The notes under the pieces are model-generated. The model saw only the letters and a list, made by a program, of their open reading frames with translations, did no database searches and was not told the origin of the DNA. From positions 186,001 through 250,000 of the forward strand of contig JAKZZE010000034.1 of the NCBI GenBank assembly GCA_024220505.1: DNA of 64,000 nucleotides. The letters are read 5' to 3'. Below, one piece after another: positions 62,173-64,000 of the stretch. The translations under genes were made by a program, and so were the position numbers. How positions within the stretch are numbered: position 1 is the first letter of the stretch; every line of letters begins with the position of its first letter. The stretch comes from Rhizopus arrhizus. Its lineage: Eukaryota > Mucoromycota > Mucoromycetes > Mucorales > Rhizopodaceae.

Positions 62173-63803
62173 CAGTAGCGGACAAAACTGGTGCACAAAA
62201 CTTTTTTTTAGCTTTTAACTACCATTACCTGCTCATGGTAATTGCAATAGTCATGAAACTGTACTAGAAGGAGGATATACTAGTCATTGTAATCTATGTA
62301 TGTTCTAAGCATGACATTGTTAAAACTGAGCGATAAGCGTGCTTTGAATTTATAAAATCTTATATTTTCTAGAAACCGCAAAAGTGGCTAAAATCTTAGA
62401 CTTTATATAATCATCTCATCTCTTGATATTATCGGATATTCTTCTTTGCATATGCTAATAATATGCGTGTATATCATTTTCAGTAAAAGAACCCGGCTCT
62501 TTAACTATTCTTTTCCAAAGATCATCGACCCTTTTTGATCTAGTGTCGTATCATCATACCTTTGCCATAAATTGCCACCTGGCATGCTTAAGCGGACTTA
62601 GGCCGGGATTAGTGGCGGCTAAACTTGTAGCACAGAAGCGCTGTTATCAAATATTGAGTTTGTGACATGCGTTGACTTGTGCCTTGTGTCATTGTCATAC
62701 TGAAACGAGAGATTACGACGTTTTAGACTGCTATACGCTAGGCTTTTGTGGTATGAAGTAAGCGAAATATATGTGTATATTTATGAGTTCATTATACCAT
62801 CGTATACCTGACACACATATTCTGGTCCTCAATATCTAATACAGCCTTAAAACATAACAGAGCAGCCAGCATGCTTCATTGTTTGATCACCGTGAAAAAA
62901 TCGCTCAGGTTGCTCGACTTGCTTTCAATATTAGTGTATACTATCTGCATCCATAATGTTCATATTTGTTTCATTGCTAAAGATAGCAGACTTTCAGCCC
63001 TCTATAGTATACAATGGCTTGTTGTGATACCACATTCATCGCTTTTTCCGACTTATACAGCTGATGAAATTCTTCGATTCCTTACTTCCGGACTCAAAAT
63101 CTAGCTTCCTACTGTGCCTTTAGACTGACAGTCTGCTAACACTGTATCTTAAGGTCCTCAAAATGTGCTGAGCATCAGGAACTGTGTGTAGCGGACCTTG
63201 TCCAAGCTCTAGGTTGATGACTGAACTAATAACTTTTCAGGCTAATAGCGGAATACCTTCATGATCACAAGACATTAAGTTTCTTTCTTCCCTCTTTCTC
63301 CTGTTGATTGTCCATTTAGAGATCCTTGTTACTCTAGAAATATCTGCTGTCGTACGAACTAGGCGTGTTCGAGATCTCAGAGTTTCGTTTTTACAGTTGC
63401 TTATTTTCTTAAACATATAAGGCTAGTACTTTGTTATAGTGAATAGGGTAAAAACAAAAGGGGGGACTCAATGGGAAATACAAAATAAGTACAGTTTTAT
63501 ATATTTTTTAAGAGCTACTAAAATTTACTAATATGCTGTGAAATCTGAAAGCAAACGGGAGAGATATGGGGAAAATTGAAAGAAGGCTAGACAAGCACTA
63601 CATTTTTGGCGAAAATTGAAATATGCAAAAAAATCACTAAAAATGACCTTATGCCTGGGGGATGTCCGGCACAGTTCCGGTTTACATATCATAATGTATA
63701 TTTTGGACTGTCTTTCAGATGGTATATGCCACAAAAGTCGCAGACATATGGCGGAGATACAATGTTGATTTTAATTTTTGTGCACCAGTTTTGTCCGCTA
63801 CTG
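62173..63803 (-). mobile_element. Tc-A copy 2, Tc1-like DNA transposon, degenerate
   Basis: 1631 bp, the same length as copy 1 and nearly identical, but inverted. Terminal repeats CAGTAGCGGACAAAACTGG and complement; TA on both sides (62171-62172, 63804-63805). The transposase relic is on the minus strand with the same stops, so both copies were already dead when they moved and must have been mobilised in trans. Confidence 0.92.
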
Positions 63804-63805
63804 TA

Positions 63806-64000
63806 CGTGCGCCACCCTCACCATGGAATAGTCCTATCACATTTGCTCCAAAAAAGGATGCAAATGGTAATCCCACTGATTACAGACCGTGTATTGATCC
63901 TCGTAAAATCAATGCTCTACTGGAGTCCGATAACTATCCATTACCATTGATTGATGATATTTTCCATGACCTTGCTGGTTCTACCATTTTTACTTCACTT
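63806..64000 (+). pseudogene. Gy6 Gag-Pol, start of reverse transcriptase
   Basis: In frame with 62172 once Tc-A and one TA are removed (GVII then RAPPSPWNSPITFAPKKDA). Continues DYRPCIDPRKINALLESDNY and PLPLIDDIFHDLAGSTIFTS to the window edge: the first RT blocks. The rest of Pol lies outside. Confidence 0.9.

Larger units (their letters stand above)
59367..64000 (+). mobile_element. Gy6 chromovirus-like gypsy, 5' part, split by Tc-A copy 2
   Basis: 5' LTR 59367-59576, leader TTTTTTTCAATAAGCC, polyprotein from 59620, Tc-A insertion at 62173-63803, then RT to the window end. The left flank is GACTT; the right end is outside. The LTR end (CCAAATATCTCA) is almost that of Gy5, so the families are related. 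Confidence 0.9.

Noticed and set aside
62871..63104. 77-codon ORF repeated at 44839-45072
   Set aside because: It is the antisense of the decayed Tc-A transposase, identical only because the transposon copies are.

Overview
The window is eukaryotic, AT-rich, and almost entirely transposable elements. The mix is chromodomain Ty3/gypsy elements, a tyrosine-recombinase (DIRS-like) remnant, Tc1/mariner transposons and two-ORF LINEs, plus a degraded gene fragment that looks like a family common in Mucorales. This suggests an early-diverging fungus, probably Mucoromycota. That placement is inference; no marker gene is present. Element names used here (Gy1-Gy7, LINE-T1/T2, Tc-A/B/C) are labels for this report only. 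The only intact ordinary host gene I can defend is a tRNA-Thr(UGU) at 32809-32880.

Region 1 (1-1800): a partial Gy2 LTR, a gypsy integrase fragment and a diverged solo Gy1 LTR.

Region 2 (1801-32880), the most interesting part: four LINEs lie head to tail on the minus strand. Each is bounded by the same 15 bases, GCCCGTTTAGCACAG, which are nucleotides 1-15 of the tRNA-Thr at the right end. From left to right they are T1a (ORF2 split by gypsy Gy1), T1b (ORF1 split by gypsy Gy2, ORF2 intact), T2 (a second family, both ORFs intact) and T1c (5'-truncated, joined directly to nucleotide 1 of the tRNA). I read this as repeated site-specific insertion into the tRNA A-box region, where the target-site duplication rebuilds the tRNA each time. 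The newest copy should be the one next to the tRNA.

Region 3 (32881-46239): an A-rich spacer, then chromovirus Gy3. Its polyprotein is split by the antisense, non-chromodomain gypsy Gy4 (4-bp TSD AAGA), and its 3' UTR holds a 1631-bp Tc1-like element (Tc-A copy 1).

Region 4 (46240-51282): broken mariner elements Tc-B and Tc-C, a solo Gy1 LTR with TSD, a solo Gy3 LTR, a DIRS ORF1-like remnant, a degraded gene fragment and a solo Gy6 LTR. The two halves of Tc-C face opposite ways between inverted Gy3 LTRs, and its flanks rejoin an open reading frame when the segment is turned back. That points to an LTR-mediated inversion.

Region 5 (51283-57543): chromovirus Gy5, with one in-frame stop inside its protease.

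Region 6 (57544-64000): mariner end, DIRS-like tyrosine recombinase pseudogene split by a solo Gy7 LTR, then chromovirus Gy6, whose pol is interrupted by Tc-A copy 2 and runs off the window.

The chromoviruses lack a recognisable tRNA primer site. Instead an oligo-T tract sits directly after the 5' LTR, while Gy4 has a conventional site.
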